The notes under the pieces were generated by a model. The model saw only the letters and a program-made list of their open reading frames with translations, did no database searches and was not told where the DNA came from. DNA of 64,000 bases from Emiliania huxleyi CCMP1516 (taxonomy: Eukaryota; Haptophyta; Isochrysidales; Noelaerhabdaceae): assembly GCF_000372725.1 (NCBI RefSeq), contig NW_005201259.1, forward strand, positions 103,551 through 167,550. The letters run 5' to 3'. Shown piece after piece: positions 11,154 to 24,983 of the stretch. A program made the translations under genes and the position numbers. Each line of letters begins with the position of its first letter. Position 1 is the first letter of the stretch.

Positions 11154-11454
11154 CAGCGCGCGGGCTTCTTATTGTGTGAAGACGACGATGTCCACTACGA
11201 AGTCAAGGTGCCTAGCGCGCCCTCACAAAGACGAGGCAGGCTGGGCAGGGCTCGGCGGCACACGGCGGATGCTGTGCGTCACTGGGCCACAAATTTGGTT
11301 TCGGCAGCACCCTCGACCAAACCTTGCTCAAGGTTCTTGGGTGCAAAGAGCGCGGCCACAAGTCACAGGGCCCGCTCGTCCATGCGACCGGCAAAGGCTG
11401 GGTCAAAGAGCACAAGGGACAGTAGTACGACGCGCTCCATGTCAAGAACGGAAT

Positions 11455-12131
11455 GAGGGCCCAACAGCGAGAATCGTGCTTTCAGTGGGGTGGTTTGGGT
11501 TGGGTTGGTTGGGGGTTGGGTTGTTCCGCGTGAGGTTGGGTCGTCGGCGCGAAGGGTGAGGTCTCGACCGCCGCCGCTCACGCCAGCGGACGGCCACCAT
11601 CGGTGTTTTTGGCTTCGCCACCGTCCAAAGCGTGCGCGATGCGCTTCGCCGGCATCGAGCGACCACGCCTGTCCGCGAGCGGCTTGCTGTGTGGACGCCT
11701 TCTTGTGGCTCTCGTCGAGAGCGTTTTGCGTCCCGGCGGGTGGGAGAGCATGTGTCGTCTGATGAGTCGATGAGTGGGTCACATCGATGTGGATAACAAG
11801 CACGGTCGATCCGTGGAAGCGATACACTCGTTCCTATCACATGCTCTCCCACCCGCCGGGACGCAAATGGCTCTCGACGAGAGCCACAAGAAGGCGTCCA
11901 CACAGCAAGCCACTCGTCGGACAGGCGTGCTCGCTCGATGCCGGCGAGCGCATTGCGCACGCTTTGGACGGTGGCGAAGCCAGAAACACCGATGGTGGCC
12001 GTCCGCTGGCGTGAGCGGCGGCGGTCGAGACCTCACCCTTCGCGCCGACGACCCAACCTTACGCGGAACAACCCAACCCAGGCCCACAACCCAACCCAAC
12101 CCAAAAAGCACGATTCTCCTGTTGGGCCCTC
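11455..12131. mobile_element. Foldback DNA transposon with long inverted arms
   Basis: Two arms of about 300 bp in inverted orientation (11455-11755 and 11842-12131) surround an 86-bp spacer. Outer ends are GAGGGCCCAAC and its complement. The element is flanked by the 5-bp direct repeat GGAAT (11450-11454 and 12132-12136), read as a target-site duplication. There is no transposase ORF, so it is non-autonomous. A second, one-armed copy lies at 41943-42345. Confidence 0.88.
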
Positions 12132-12136
12132 GGAAT

Positions 12137-12425
12137 CGTCAAAATTTGTCTCGTCGAAAGCCAGGGCGGCATTCCGCCGCCGACCAAGAGAATCATCTTC
12201 AACTTCGCCAAAGACGTCGGCAGCCCGAGCGCCGTCGACCGCACCGACTACGGCACAGCCTCCGGCAGCGCCCGGGGCTTCGCCCAGCACCACTCGCAAC
12301 AGCTCTCGCGCGCCGCCGTCTGTGGCGACGCGCAAAACATCACCAACGCTGCTCGCAACATGCGTGTCGCGCACTCATTCATGACCGGTAGCGCACAGCG
12401 CCGAGAGGTATTTTCTTCTCAATAA
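12137..12425 (+). other. Coding-like sequence beside the foldback element
   Basis: A plus frame running from the target-site duplication to a stop near 12424 (including PPPTKRIIFNFAKDVG) has natural-looking composition. Another such stretch lies left of the element (about 11300-11450, including HATGKGWVKEHKGQ). The element may have landed in a gene, but I do not recognise the protein. Confidence 0.3.
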
Positions 12426-12504
12426 CAAGGCTGTGAAGACGCCCTTGTGTGTGAGGCGGCGTGCAGTAAGTACAGAGACTTGTGCACAGCCCGGTCTCTT
12501 CGCT

Positions 12505-15500
12505 ATGACTCTCAAGTATGAGGACCCTCCCAAGATTTGCTGCCTGGGCGCGGGGTACGTGGGCGGTCCGACCATGACGGTGATGGCCAAGAAGTGCCCC
12601 GAGATCAAGGTGACCGTCTGCGATCTCAACGAGCGGCGGATCGCCGCCTGGAACTCTTCGGTGTGCTTTGCTTCCTCACTGCTCCCTCCTCGCCGCGGAG
12701 CCGAGCGGTCCTCCTCGTCCGACCGCCCTCGCGCCTCCCGCAAACACCTCACGCCCGCACGCCACGCCACCCACACTCAAGCTCACTGCGCGCCTCTCCA
12801 CGCCGTGCAGGCGCTGCCGATCTATGAGCCGGGGCTGCAGGAGGTTGTGGAGGAGGCGCGCGGGCGCAACCTCTTCTTCTCCACCGACATTGAGAGCGCC
12901 ATCCGCGAGTGCACCATCATCTTCGTCTCCGTGCCCACGCCCACCAAAAAGTCCGGCATCGGCGCGGGAGAGGCGCGCTGCACGTCCCTCATACCGCAGC
13001 CCCGAGCGACCGGCCCGAACGCACGCTCCGACGACGGGCGCCGCGTGAGCCCTGCTGTGCGGCGGCTTGCTGGAGCCGCGAGCTCGCTGACGGCACAGCG
13101 TCTGAACACACCGTCAGCGTCTGAACACACCGTCGCCCGGGACGGGCCCACTGCACGCCGCGTCCTCGCCGCGTGCCTCGTCGCCTCTAGCTGCGCCTCG
13201 GCCAGGCGTGGTCACGTCCCCCTCCCCGTCGTCGCTTCAGGCGGCAGACCTCACCTACTGGGAGCTCGCGGCGCGCCAAATCGCGGCGGTGTGCAACGCC
13301 TCGGAAAACAAGGCGCTGCCCTCGCCGCCGCTGCCCTCGCCGCCGCTGCCCTCGCCGCCGCTGCCCTCGCCGCCGCTGCCCTCGCCGCCGCTGCCCTCGC
13401 CGCCGCTAGCCTCGCCGCCGCCGCCCGCCACCGCTGCCCACTGCCGCTGCCCACCGCCACACAGATGCCGAAGATAATCGTCGAAAAGTCGACGGTGCCC
13501 GTCAAGACGGCGGACGCGATGGCGGCCGTCATGGCGGCCGCGTGCAAGGGTACCGACTTCCAAGTGCTGTCCAACCCGGAGTTCCTTGCCGAGGGTGCGT
13601 GGCCCAGGACACACGTCCCAAACATGTCCTGCCGACACCGTCCTCTTGCACACCCCAGACACGTCCTGCCGACACGTCTTCGAATACGTCTACCCCCCCC
13701 CCCCTCCCCCCCCCCTCCCCCTCACGCGCCTCCAAGACCTCTCCTCCCAGATCTGCTCTCCCCAGTCCTCCTCTCCCAGAGTGGGGCGTCTAGCTGGGGG
13801 CGTCCGTGCGGCGGGTCGGCCTCCCTCCGGCTCTGCGAGGGGGCGCGTGGACGGTTCGGCGCGAGACCGCGCCTCCTCCTGCCCCAGGCACCGCCATCGA
13901 CGACCTCTTCAAGCCGGACCGCGTGCTGGTCGGCGGGCCGCAGACGCCGCAGGGGCTCGCCGCCATCGAGTGCCTCGCAAATGTGTACCGCAAATGGGTG
14001 CGCGACGCCGCTGCTCGCACCCCACCGCCGCGCTCCCCGCTCCCTCCCTTGCGTCCCACCCGGGCATTCCACCCACGCTTGCACCGCACCCGCGCCTTGC
14101 GCAGGTGCCGACGGAGCGCGTGCTCACTACCAACCTCTGGTCCGGCGGCCTAGATGGGCAGATGGTGCGGGAGGGGCGTGACTCACCCGCGCCGCCTCGG
14201 AGCCCGCCCTGCGCCGCCCTCTCACAGCGCAGCGTCCATTCGCGTCCACACGCCCGCGCGCGGCTCTCGCGACCCGACGGCCTACGACTGTTGCGCGGGC
14301 AGCAGGCAGCTCCGCTTGCCGCTCACCCCCCCCCCCCCCCCTCCTCCCTTCCCTCCCCCTCTCCGCCAGGTCGGCGGAGCTGTCCAAGCTGACAGCGAAC
14401 GCCTTCCTCGCCCAGCGCATCTCGTCTATCAACTCCATCTCCGCGCTGTGCGAGGTGACGGGCGCCGACGTGTCGGAGGTCGGGCACGCGATCGGGGTGC
14501 GGAACACTCCCCTCTGCATTCCAACTAGCACGCGAGCATGCACGCGGCTGTACTCGTATCCACGCCTCAGTGCTGTACGCGTTGCGCCGAGTACTCTGCA
14601 CGGTCTCCGCCGTGTCTACTTTAGGTCGACAGCCGCATCGGCCCAAAGTTCTTCAAGGCCTCTGTCGGCTTCGGAGGCCTGCACGCTGCCCAGCGGCGGC
14701 CGGCCTCGCAGCCCCCAGCGCCCGCACCACGCACCTGACTTGCGCTCGTGCACGTGTGGCCGCAGGCTCGTGCTTCCAGAAGGACATCCTCAACCTCGTC
14801 TACCTATGCCGCTCCTTCGGGCTGCCGGAGGTGGCCGAGTACTGGCACCAGGTCATCGTCATGAACGACTGGCAGAAGCGGCGCTTCGCGAACGCGATGG
14901 TGCGGCCGCCGTGTGGCGCACGGGCGGGCTGTGCTCACACGCGCCTCTTCACACGCCGCCGCCGCGAGCAGGTTGCGACCATGTTCAACACCGTCTCTGG
15001 CAAGCGGATCGCCATCCTCGGCTTCGCCTTCAAGAAGGACACCGGCGACACGCGCGAGTCGCCCGCGATCGACGTCTGCAAGGCCCTCTCCGAGGAGCGC
15101 GCCAAGCTCGCCATCTACGACCCGAAGGTGAGCCAAGATCGCCCGAGATCGCCCGAGATCGCCCGAGATTTTGACCCAAGGGCGAGCCGTGGCATTGTGC
15201 CGCCGGGGAGATTGGAGGTGTGTCCGTATCACGTCTCCGCGTCCCGCTCCGCAGGTGAGCCGGGAGCAGTACTATGAGGACCTCGGCAAGGAGGCGATGG
15301 AGAAGATCGAGATCGACGAAGACCCGTGCGCCGCGCCCGCCCAGTCAATCTCCCTTCCCCTCTTCCGCCCCCGCCTCCCCCGCTCGCCCCGCCCTCCCCG
15401 CCCGCTCCCCGCCCACCCAACGCGCCTCCGCGGTGCGTGCAGGTACGTCGCGTGCGCGGGCGCGCACGCCATTGCCGTCATTACCGAGTGGGACGTGTTC

Positions 15501-15671
15501 AAGACGCTCGACTACCAAAAGATCTTCAACTCGATGTCAAAGCCCGCCTTCATCTTCGACGGCCGCAACATCCTCGACCACAGGAAACTCTCCGAGATCG
15601 GCTTCACCGTGTGGGCCGTCGGAAAGTGCATGAAGAAGGTGCTCGATACGGAAGGCAGCCCTTCGCCGTAA
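12505..15671 (+). CDS. UGDH: UDP-glucose 6-dehydrogenase
   Basis: Oxidises UDP-glucose to UDP-glucuronate with 2 NAD+, feeding acidic polysaccharide synthesis in the cytosol. Twelve exons give 477 residues, the usual family length: 12505-12660, 12811-12972, 13241-13312, 13465-13594, 13888-13997, 14105-14139, 14370-14496, 14625-14676, 14766-14899, 14972-15127, 15255-15325, 15443-15671. Visible motifs are the Rossmann [36 protein letters not shown], the catalytic-Cys motif GGSCFQKD (Cys codon at 14771), [13 protein letters not shown] and AFIFDGRN. Introns 2, 3 and 8 use GC donors and the others GT. The exon 6/7 junction is the least certain. Intron 3 is a 15-bp minisatellite, and intron 10 carries a 10-bp repeat and repeats GTGAGCC at both junctions. 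Confidence 0.95.
13313..13464. repeat. 15-bp minisatellite filling UGDH intron 3
   Basis: About eight tandem units of CTGCCCTCGCCGCCG occupy most of a GC-AG intron. The splice sites are fixed by the flanking conserved UGDH protein sequence. Confidence 0.9.
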
Positions 15672-16024
15672 CTCGGAGAGGTGCTTTGCGCCAGGACGCA
15701 GCAACGTGAGTCCGCAGCCTTCCCCCTCTCTCCTCTTGTGTCAGTGTGGGGTGTGTACAGAGAGAGAGATGAGTGATTCGTGACTCGGCAGTGCCACAGA
15801 GCACGGTGCACGGTGACCGGGATCCGCGCATCCGGGTTGACGTGCGGAACGGTGTATGTGCTCGCGCGCTCGACCGTGTGGCACACACCGCGCACGGGTT
15901 GCTCTCGGCAAGCGTGCGGTACGTAATTAAACGCGGTCACTTCGCCACAGACGGTCCGCGCCTCGCCGCTATGACCCGCGCTGCACGCGAGACGCGTGCA
16001 CGGCCCGCACCGTCCGCTGTGCAC
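15672..16024. other. UGDH 3' flank, no gene seen
   Basis: Probable 3' untranslated and intergenic sequence after the UGDH stop. Open frames here are not recognisable. Confidence 0.4.
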
Positions 16025-16480
16025 TGTGCAGAGAGCGGTCTTTGTCCGGAGTGAAAAGTCCAACGTGCTCGTCGGTGACGGTGTCCTCCAACCTGCGCCA
16101 CGCTCGGCGAACCTCGACAGCGCCTTCGGTGGCATGCAGCTCTTTGCGCCTGAAGCTTGGAGAGCAGCTCCTCTGCTGCTCACACGCTCTGCACAGTTGG
16201 CACAGCCCACTGTGCGGCTGCCACAGCTGTCACAGCCACACAGCGATGGGCTCGCCCTCACTGGCCCTCACAGTCACTTGTGCTGCGGCTTGTGTGAGCG
16301 ACACTGCTCGGCGACTGCCGGCACACTGTGAGACCATGGTTGTGAGGTAAAACCACGCTACCAGCGCGCTTGGTCACATCAGCCCTGAGGTCAGATTCTT
16401 CTCCTCTGTTGCGATGGCAACACTTGTCTACTCGCTGGAGCCGAGCAGGAGGGCCATGGCGCACAACCCCTGTGCAACTC
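16025..16480 (-). repeat. 450-bp dispersed repeat, minus copy
   Basis: Inverted copy of 6745-7180. The pair brackets the phosphatase, BRK1 and UGDH genes. Confidence 0.8.
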
Positions 16481-16539
16481 AGGGTCCTTCCCCTTGTATT
16501 ATATATACAGCGAGGTTCTTGGACTCTCTTGGTTGTTAA

Positions 16540-16612
16540 CCGCAGGGCGGGGACCTGTTCCTTTTTACCCATCTCCTAGTAGAGGTGTCCGTTTTATTTA
16601 TTTATCTCTTGC
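16540..16612 (+). repeat. GGGGACCTGTTCC...TTTATTTATTTAT repeat, copy 1
   Basis: A block reading GGCGGGGACCTGTTCCTTTT, then ACCCA and a run ending TGTCCGTTTTATTTATTTAT. It recurs at 21653-21727 (very similar) and 39651-39719 (diverged). The T/A-rich end suggests the 3' end of a retroposed or dispersed element, but the class is unclear. Confidence 0.7.
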
Positions 16613-16884
16613 GTCTTGGTTGTTAGACTTAAAGAGCCGTACACAGTAGCCAGTACTGGGGGAACGGCGAGCGAGGGCGCACACGAGCGAGTCGAGCGAG
16701 AGAGAGGGGGAGATCTGTCGCGGGCTCTGACCTCTGTCAGCCTGTCGTGTTCACGTGTCAGTGGCTCTCTCCTCTCTCCAGACTCTCCACCCCCCTCTCG
16801 CGTCTCACTCGCGAATCGGGGTCGGGCTCTCAACTCTCGTGACCCCCCCCCCCCCACCACACACACACACACCACCACCGCACT

Positions 16885-19946
<3,062 letters not shown>

Positions 19947-20079
19947 TAAATTTCTTCTTTCGCCTGACACTCGCTGTCGTGGGATCGCTTGTCATGTGGG
20001 GTGAGGAGCGCTGTGTTCTTCTTTCGCCTGTGCACCTTCGGCCGCGTCCCCGCCTACCCCGCCGGCCGGCGGTCGGGTT

Positions 20080-20766
20080 ATGGCCTGCTCGGTGCTGGTC
20101 GAGGGCCATGATGTCGCAGGCGAGGCGCGGCCATATGCTGTTTACCGGCTGCTCGTTGTCGAGGATGGCCGAGAGTGGCGCATCCGCCGGCGATGGAACG
20201 ACCTGCGGATCCTGGTCGCAGACCTCAATGAAAAACACGGCAAGGAGCTGCGCGAGTCGGGCGTGACGATCCCGAAGTTCTCTTCGCACGGCTTCCGGCT
20301 CGCCCACCAGATGCTCGAGCTGAAGTTCCTCAATTCGCGGGCCGCGGCGATGCAGTCTTTGCTCCACGCCTACATCTCGGCGCTCCCCATATCGCTCCTC
20401 TCGTCTACAGGCCCTGAGCCGCTCCTCTGCTTCCTATCCGCTGACCTCCCCGACGCGGGCGTGCAGCCAACACCGGCGGCCACGCCCCGTGCCACCGTCT
20501 CTGCCGCCGCCGGCTGGGGCGGCGTTGATGAGCTGCTGTCGATCCCAGAGGGTGGGCTGGCGCAGGCGGCCACGCGGGCGCTGAGCGAACGCTCCGATGA
20601 CGACGCCCGCTTGCCATCTCCGCCCAAGGTGGCTCCACCCACAGCCCCGGTGAAGGGCGTGCTTGTGGCGGAGGCTGCGCCAGCGCCCGCGCTGGCGATT
20701 TGGTTGATTTGGTCCGCCGTTGTGCTCGTGCCGGTCCTCGCGCTCGCAGCGAGGCAAATGCTTTGA
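20080..20766 (+). CDS. Tail-anchored PX-domain protein
   Basis: 228 residues. Positions about 10-115 form a phox-homology (PX) domain, a phosphoinositide-binding module: YRLLVVEDGREWRIRRRW with the R-R-x-N-D-L core, then IPKFSSHGF and a helix ending LLHAYISALP. A Pro/Ala-rich linker follows, then a single C-terminal hydrophobic helix (ALAIWLIWSAVVLVPVLALA) ending six residues before the stop. The layout suggests a tail-anchored protein on endomembranes, perhaps in endosomal sorting; this is inference. Single exon. ATG at 20080. Confidence 0.8.
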   Translation: MACSVLVEGHDVAGEARPYAVYRLLVVEDGREWRIRRRWNDLRILVADLNEKHGKELRESGVTIPKFSSHGFRLAHQMLELKFLNSRAAAMQSLLHAYISALPISLLSSTGPEPLLCFLSADLPDAGVQPTPAATPRATVSAAAGWGGVDELLSIPEGGLAQAATRALSERSDDDARLPSPPKVAPPTAPVKGVLVAEAAPAPALAIWLIWSAVVLVPVLALAARQML

Positions 20767-21847
20767 CGGCAAGTCGCTCGGTCAGCGCCACAAACGAGCG
20801 GTGGTTTGGGGCGTCTTACTGTGCTGTTCGCGGTTGTGGAATTTCTTTCGGGGTGGAAGAGTTGTGCCCCGGACTCCCACCTCAGCGCTCAGAGGAGTCA
20901 GAGGGGTCGTGACGCACCTCCCAAGGCCGCGGCCCCCCCTTGGCGGGTGGGGAGGTAAGGAACAGGGTTGAGGTTGTACCCACGTATGGTGAGATGGCGA
21001 AAGTCCGCAGCCCGCCGGGAAAAACCCCCCCCCCCCCCCCCGCCTCTGCCTCGGCCCAGACCCACCCTACCGCGGAGACCCCGCGTCATGAGGGCCAGAC
21101 CCCCCCCCCGCCCGCGCCCCTCGGCCGAGGCCCAGACCTACCCTACCTACCCCGTCATGAGGGCCGCCCCAACCAAAAAGAAACTACACCTCACAGAAAA
21201 GGAATCGACGCGATGTGCAAAGCATACAAGAAGGGGAGAAGGAAGAGGAGAGACGCCGGGGTGGTGACGAAGCAGGAGGAACTAGCGCAGACGAGAGCAG
21301 GGCAGACCCGGGGACTGGGGAGCCGGAGCGGACGGCATCAGCCGCCGAGGGAACGTTGGGAAGAGGCGCGAGGAGGGCGGCGACCTCGACCGACTATGGA
21401 GGACCCGTCGCCAGACGACGCAGGGCAGAAGACGGTGAGGCGGAGCTAGGGCGGAGCAGACGTGCAGGGCGAGACGAGGGAGGGAGCAGGACTTTGCGGA
21501 GATCAGCAGGAGGATGTACGAAGAGGTTAGGAGCGGCAGGGACCCGAGGGACCATGTGGAAGACGGCTAGTGCTAGTCAGTCCCCCATCCATCGGGAGGA
21601 CGACCCCGGCTAGTCGCCGACCACACCCACAAAGAACCCTGCACAAAGATCGCAAGGGCGGGGACCTGTTCCTTTTTACCCACCTCACAGTAGAGAGCTG
21701 TCCGTTTTTATTTATTTATGGCTTTTATAGGGCTAAAAAAACGGCCGAACTTGCGGTGCCACGTCCCTCGGGCCAGTCCACACTGTTGAACACTGAGAGG
21801 GAGGCCGGGGAAAGGGCGCGCGGACTGGCAGAAAGACGAGCAAACGA
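20767..21847. other. Intergenic, low-complexity and repeat-rich
   Basis: C-rich stretches (about 21030-21125) and a purine-rich, Arg/Glu-encoding stretch (about 21190-21550) resemble the basic coiled-coil repeat at 27893-28890 in style. Ends with repeat copy 21653-21727. No gene is supported. Confidence 0.4.
21653..21727 (+). repeat. GGGGACCTGTTCC...TTTATTTATTTAT repeat, copy 2
   Basis: Second copy of the block at 16540-16612, in the same orientation, differing by a few bases. It lies just upstream of the Cys-rich protein gene. Confidence 0.7.
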
Positions 21848-22408
21848 ATGGCCGCCCCTGCCACGCAGCGCATGCGTCGAGACGAGTCGGACCAGTCGGC
21901 AGCGCTCACCGCCGACTTTGCGCAGCGTATGGAGGACTGCGGTAGCTCTTGCGACCAATGCACGTGCAACCTGAGTGGGCCGTGTTGCAGGAGTTTGAGC
22001 GTATGCGCTAAAGCGGCCTGGACGTGCTCAGTGCTTGCTTGCCAAGCCAGCTATGACAAGGCGTGCAACGGCAGCCTCGTTGATACAGTGGAGAGGGCTG
22101 AGCCCGTAGTCGTTGCCTCTTGCGATGAGTTGAAGCAAAGGAGCGCCGCGTGCGACAAGTGCTCCTGTGGCCTGGCTGGGCTCTGCGCAGGCGCTTGCGG
22201 CGGCTGCTGCGTGTCATTTGCGCTTCCGTGCGCCAAACGCGTAGCGCCCGTCTGTGAAGCATGTCTTGAAAGGGTTTGCGGCTGCGGCGGTGCCGGTGGC
22301 GACCTTGCGCCGCAGCCAGGGTCATTGCTGCGTGAACGCTACGTGCCTCGGCCCGAGCCCAAGTTTATAGAGGTCCGTCGCCAGCGTGAAGGCTACACGT
22401 ACTTGTAA
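21848..22408 (+). CDS. Small Cys-rich protein with internal duplication
   Basis: 186 residues with about 23 cysteines, no signal peptide and no transmembrane helix. Two related halves start CDQCTCNLSGPCC and CDKCSCGLAGLCAGAC, each followed by more Cys, suggesting an internal duplication and metal binding or disulfides. The C-terminal 35 residues are Cys-free and basic/aromatic (ending REGYTYL). I do not recognise the family. The frame is open from an ATG, and its Cys periodicity argues against chance. Single exon as read. Confidence 0.55.
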   Translation: MAAPATQRMRRDESDQSAALTADFAQRMEDCGSSCDQCTCNLSGPCCRSLSVCAKAAWTCSVLACQASYDKACNGSLVDTVERAEPVVVASCDELKQRSAACDKCSCGLAGLCAGACGGCCVSFALPCAKRVAPVCEACLERVCGCGGAGGDLAPQPGSLLRERYVPRPEPKFIEVRRQREGYTYL

Positions 22409-23132
22409 TGTTGAGTTCTCGTTCCTTTCATTTTGCGTTTTCGTGTCGCGCGCGCAGTCAGGTGTTGGGGGCGCGGGCGCGCGGCGCCGGGCGGGAGAGA
22501 GAGACAGCGCCCCACGCCAGAGTACAGCGGTGAGCGCCACATCATGGCACATCCGGATCCGCTACAAAACTGCCTCGCCTAAACGTGAACACCACTCTAG
22601 GCGACCAGCGACGCTCGCGGGCGGGAGCGAGGGCTTCTCTCGCGCGAGAACCGAATAAGCCGCGACCCGCGAGCCGCGAGCGGAGTCTTCCGAGACTCTG
22701 CTCCAAGTGCTCCGACACCAGAGGAGCGGACAGCGGAGTGTTGCTGTTGTGGAGACGGAGTTGACCACATCCACACACAACACGTGCACACCAGCCGTTA
22801 ATTCGCAGAGTTGATTAAACGAGAGAGGAGACGGAGGTTGCGCTGCGGCATGTGCGCAGTTCCAGTTGTTGGAAAGCCAAAATGTGATAGTGGAGGCTTT
22901 AGCCGAAACGCTCCCGTGCCCTTATTATATCGATTCCCGGTGTCATGACTCATGTTCGTTGTTCCCTGTACCACGCCTAGTGTACTACCTTCGTACACTA
23001 CGTGTGTTCGGTGTGACTCGTGTGCACACACACACAATGTCGCACACACAATGTCGAATGTGAATGATCAATCCTCTCCTCCTCCACCGCCTGCGCCACC
23101 CCCGCCCCGACGGCACGCGCTTCACGCCATGA
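22409..23132. other. Intergenic between convergent genes, no gene seen
   Basis: Probable 3' regions of the Cys-rich gene (+) and the exoribonuclease gene (-), which converge here. Composition is mixed, with a moderately AT-rich stretch around 22860-23050. No open frame of interest. Confidence 0.4.
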
Positions 23133-24952
23133 TCACCTAGCCTGGGGACGCGCCAGAGCGGCCGCGGCGACTGGCTTGCTCGCTGGCCCCCGCTCTCCCT
23201 CGGGGTTGCCCGGACTGAAGATGAGATCGGTCAGTTGCGCGTTGCGCGCGTTCTCCTCCGCGGAGAGGCGCGCGTCGTGGTCGATGTCGCCGACGGCGGC
23301 CAGAAGCCTCTCCTGGTCGATGAAGGGCAGCAACGCGACCGCCTCCCACTCGGCTCGCTTGCCTGCGGCGCGGGAGATGGTGGGGCGGCACGGGAGGGCC
23401 GAAAGTTAGGCAGCCCCGCAAGCCCAGACCGCCCCCAGAGCGCGCGTGCGCGCGCCGTTGGCGTCGAGCGCAAAATCGACGGGGAAGGCGTCGTAGATGG
23501 GCGACGAGGGCGAGAGCATCAGCTCGCGGTACGCGAGCGGCACCAAATCGCCCGACTGCGGCGGGAGCACCGACAGGAGCTGGCAGAGCGGCGAGAAGGG
23601 GGCGCCTAGAGCCGCGCAGGGCCGGCGTTTGAGGCCCCGCATTTCGAGGGCCCCCGTTTCGAGGGCCGCTGGGCTGGGCTGGGGGTCTGCGGTCAGGGTG
23701 GGGAAGGGCGGAGAGAGGGGTCCCATGACCGGGGTCGGGTTCACGGGTCGTGGTCGGCGGCAGGGGGCGGAGGAGAGGGGCGTGGAGCGCCCATCTCGAG
23801 CGACACGTCAAACGACGGGAGCTGCACGAGGTCCGAGGCGAGCGGCGCGTAAAAGTCGGGGTAGAACCAGTCCCACGAGCGGCAGCCGTTGTGGTAGTAC
23901 TCGAGGCACCAAGTGAGCCCCTGCAGGTACGAGCCGATCAGCCTCCGCCGCCCCGCGCTGTCCGTCGGGTGCAGCCCAAGCTTTTGCAGGTAGTAGCGCC
24001 GCTTGTACTCGCCCGGTGCCTCCGACTCGCGCGCGTTCGGCGCGGGGGCGGACGCGTCGCGCCCCATCTTCTTGCGTACCGTGTAGCCCTCACCGGTCGA
24101 AATCATGCCGACGAAGCGCTCGAAGCGGGCCATGTCGATGGAGCCCTTGTCTGTCAGGTAGCCGCGCGACTCGCCGACAAGCTCGGTGTATGCGCGCATC
24201 ATCGCGTTGAGCGCGCCTGCGAGCAGGGTGTGGAGGAGGGTGTGGAGGAGGGTGTGGATAAGGGTGTGGAGGAGGAGAGGGTGGAGGGGGGGCATCTGCC
24301 GTCGGCGACGTCGAGCGACGGGAGGCCGGGCAGGAAGTCGTTGCCCACGAGCCTGCAATGAGAAGGCGCCTCAGTGAGGAGTGAGAAAGAGAGAGAGACA
24401 ATGTGTCAGAGCGGGCGGAGCGGGCGGGGCGGGGTGGGTGGGCCGACTGCGTGCTCCACAGTGCACAGGGCGCGGCCGTCCCCCTCGCCCGTATCTAGGC
24501 CCACGCACATGCACAAAAAGACAAAGTCGTCCACGGCGCGCTCCGCCTGTGGACAAAGAGAGGTGTGGCGCGCGCGAGCGCGGAGGGGGGTGCAGCCGGG
24601 TGTGTCTCGGGCGATCGGCGGTCTTGAGGGACTCTCGGGTAATCTCGGGTAATCTCGGGTGGAGCTCGCTGTCTCGGGTAATCTCGGGCCGATCTCGCCT
24701 CCCACTCGAAGCCCAGCACCTCGCGCGCCACCGGAGGGCGCATTGAGCCCGCCAGGCACTGGCGCAGCTGCTCCAGCTCGAGAAAGACAAAGTCCTACAC
24801 CCGCGCGGCATCGGGTCAACTCGAAGCATCTCGCCGCCTCTCACTCCCGCTCGAGCGAGGCGCAGCTCCTGGTCATCGGCCTCCGAAGTGGCCGCGCCGC
24901 CGCGGTCGCCCTCGCCCCGCAGCGCGAGCCGCGGCGGCTGCGCCCGAGGCCC

Positions 24953-24983
<31 letters not shown>

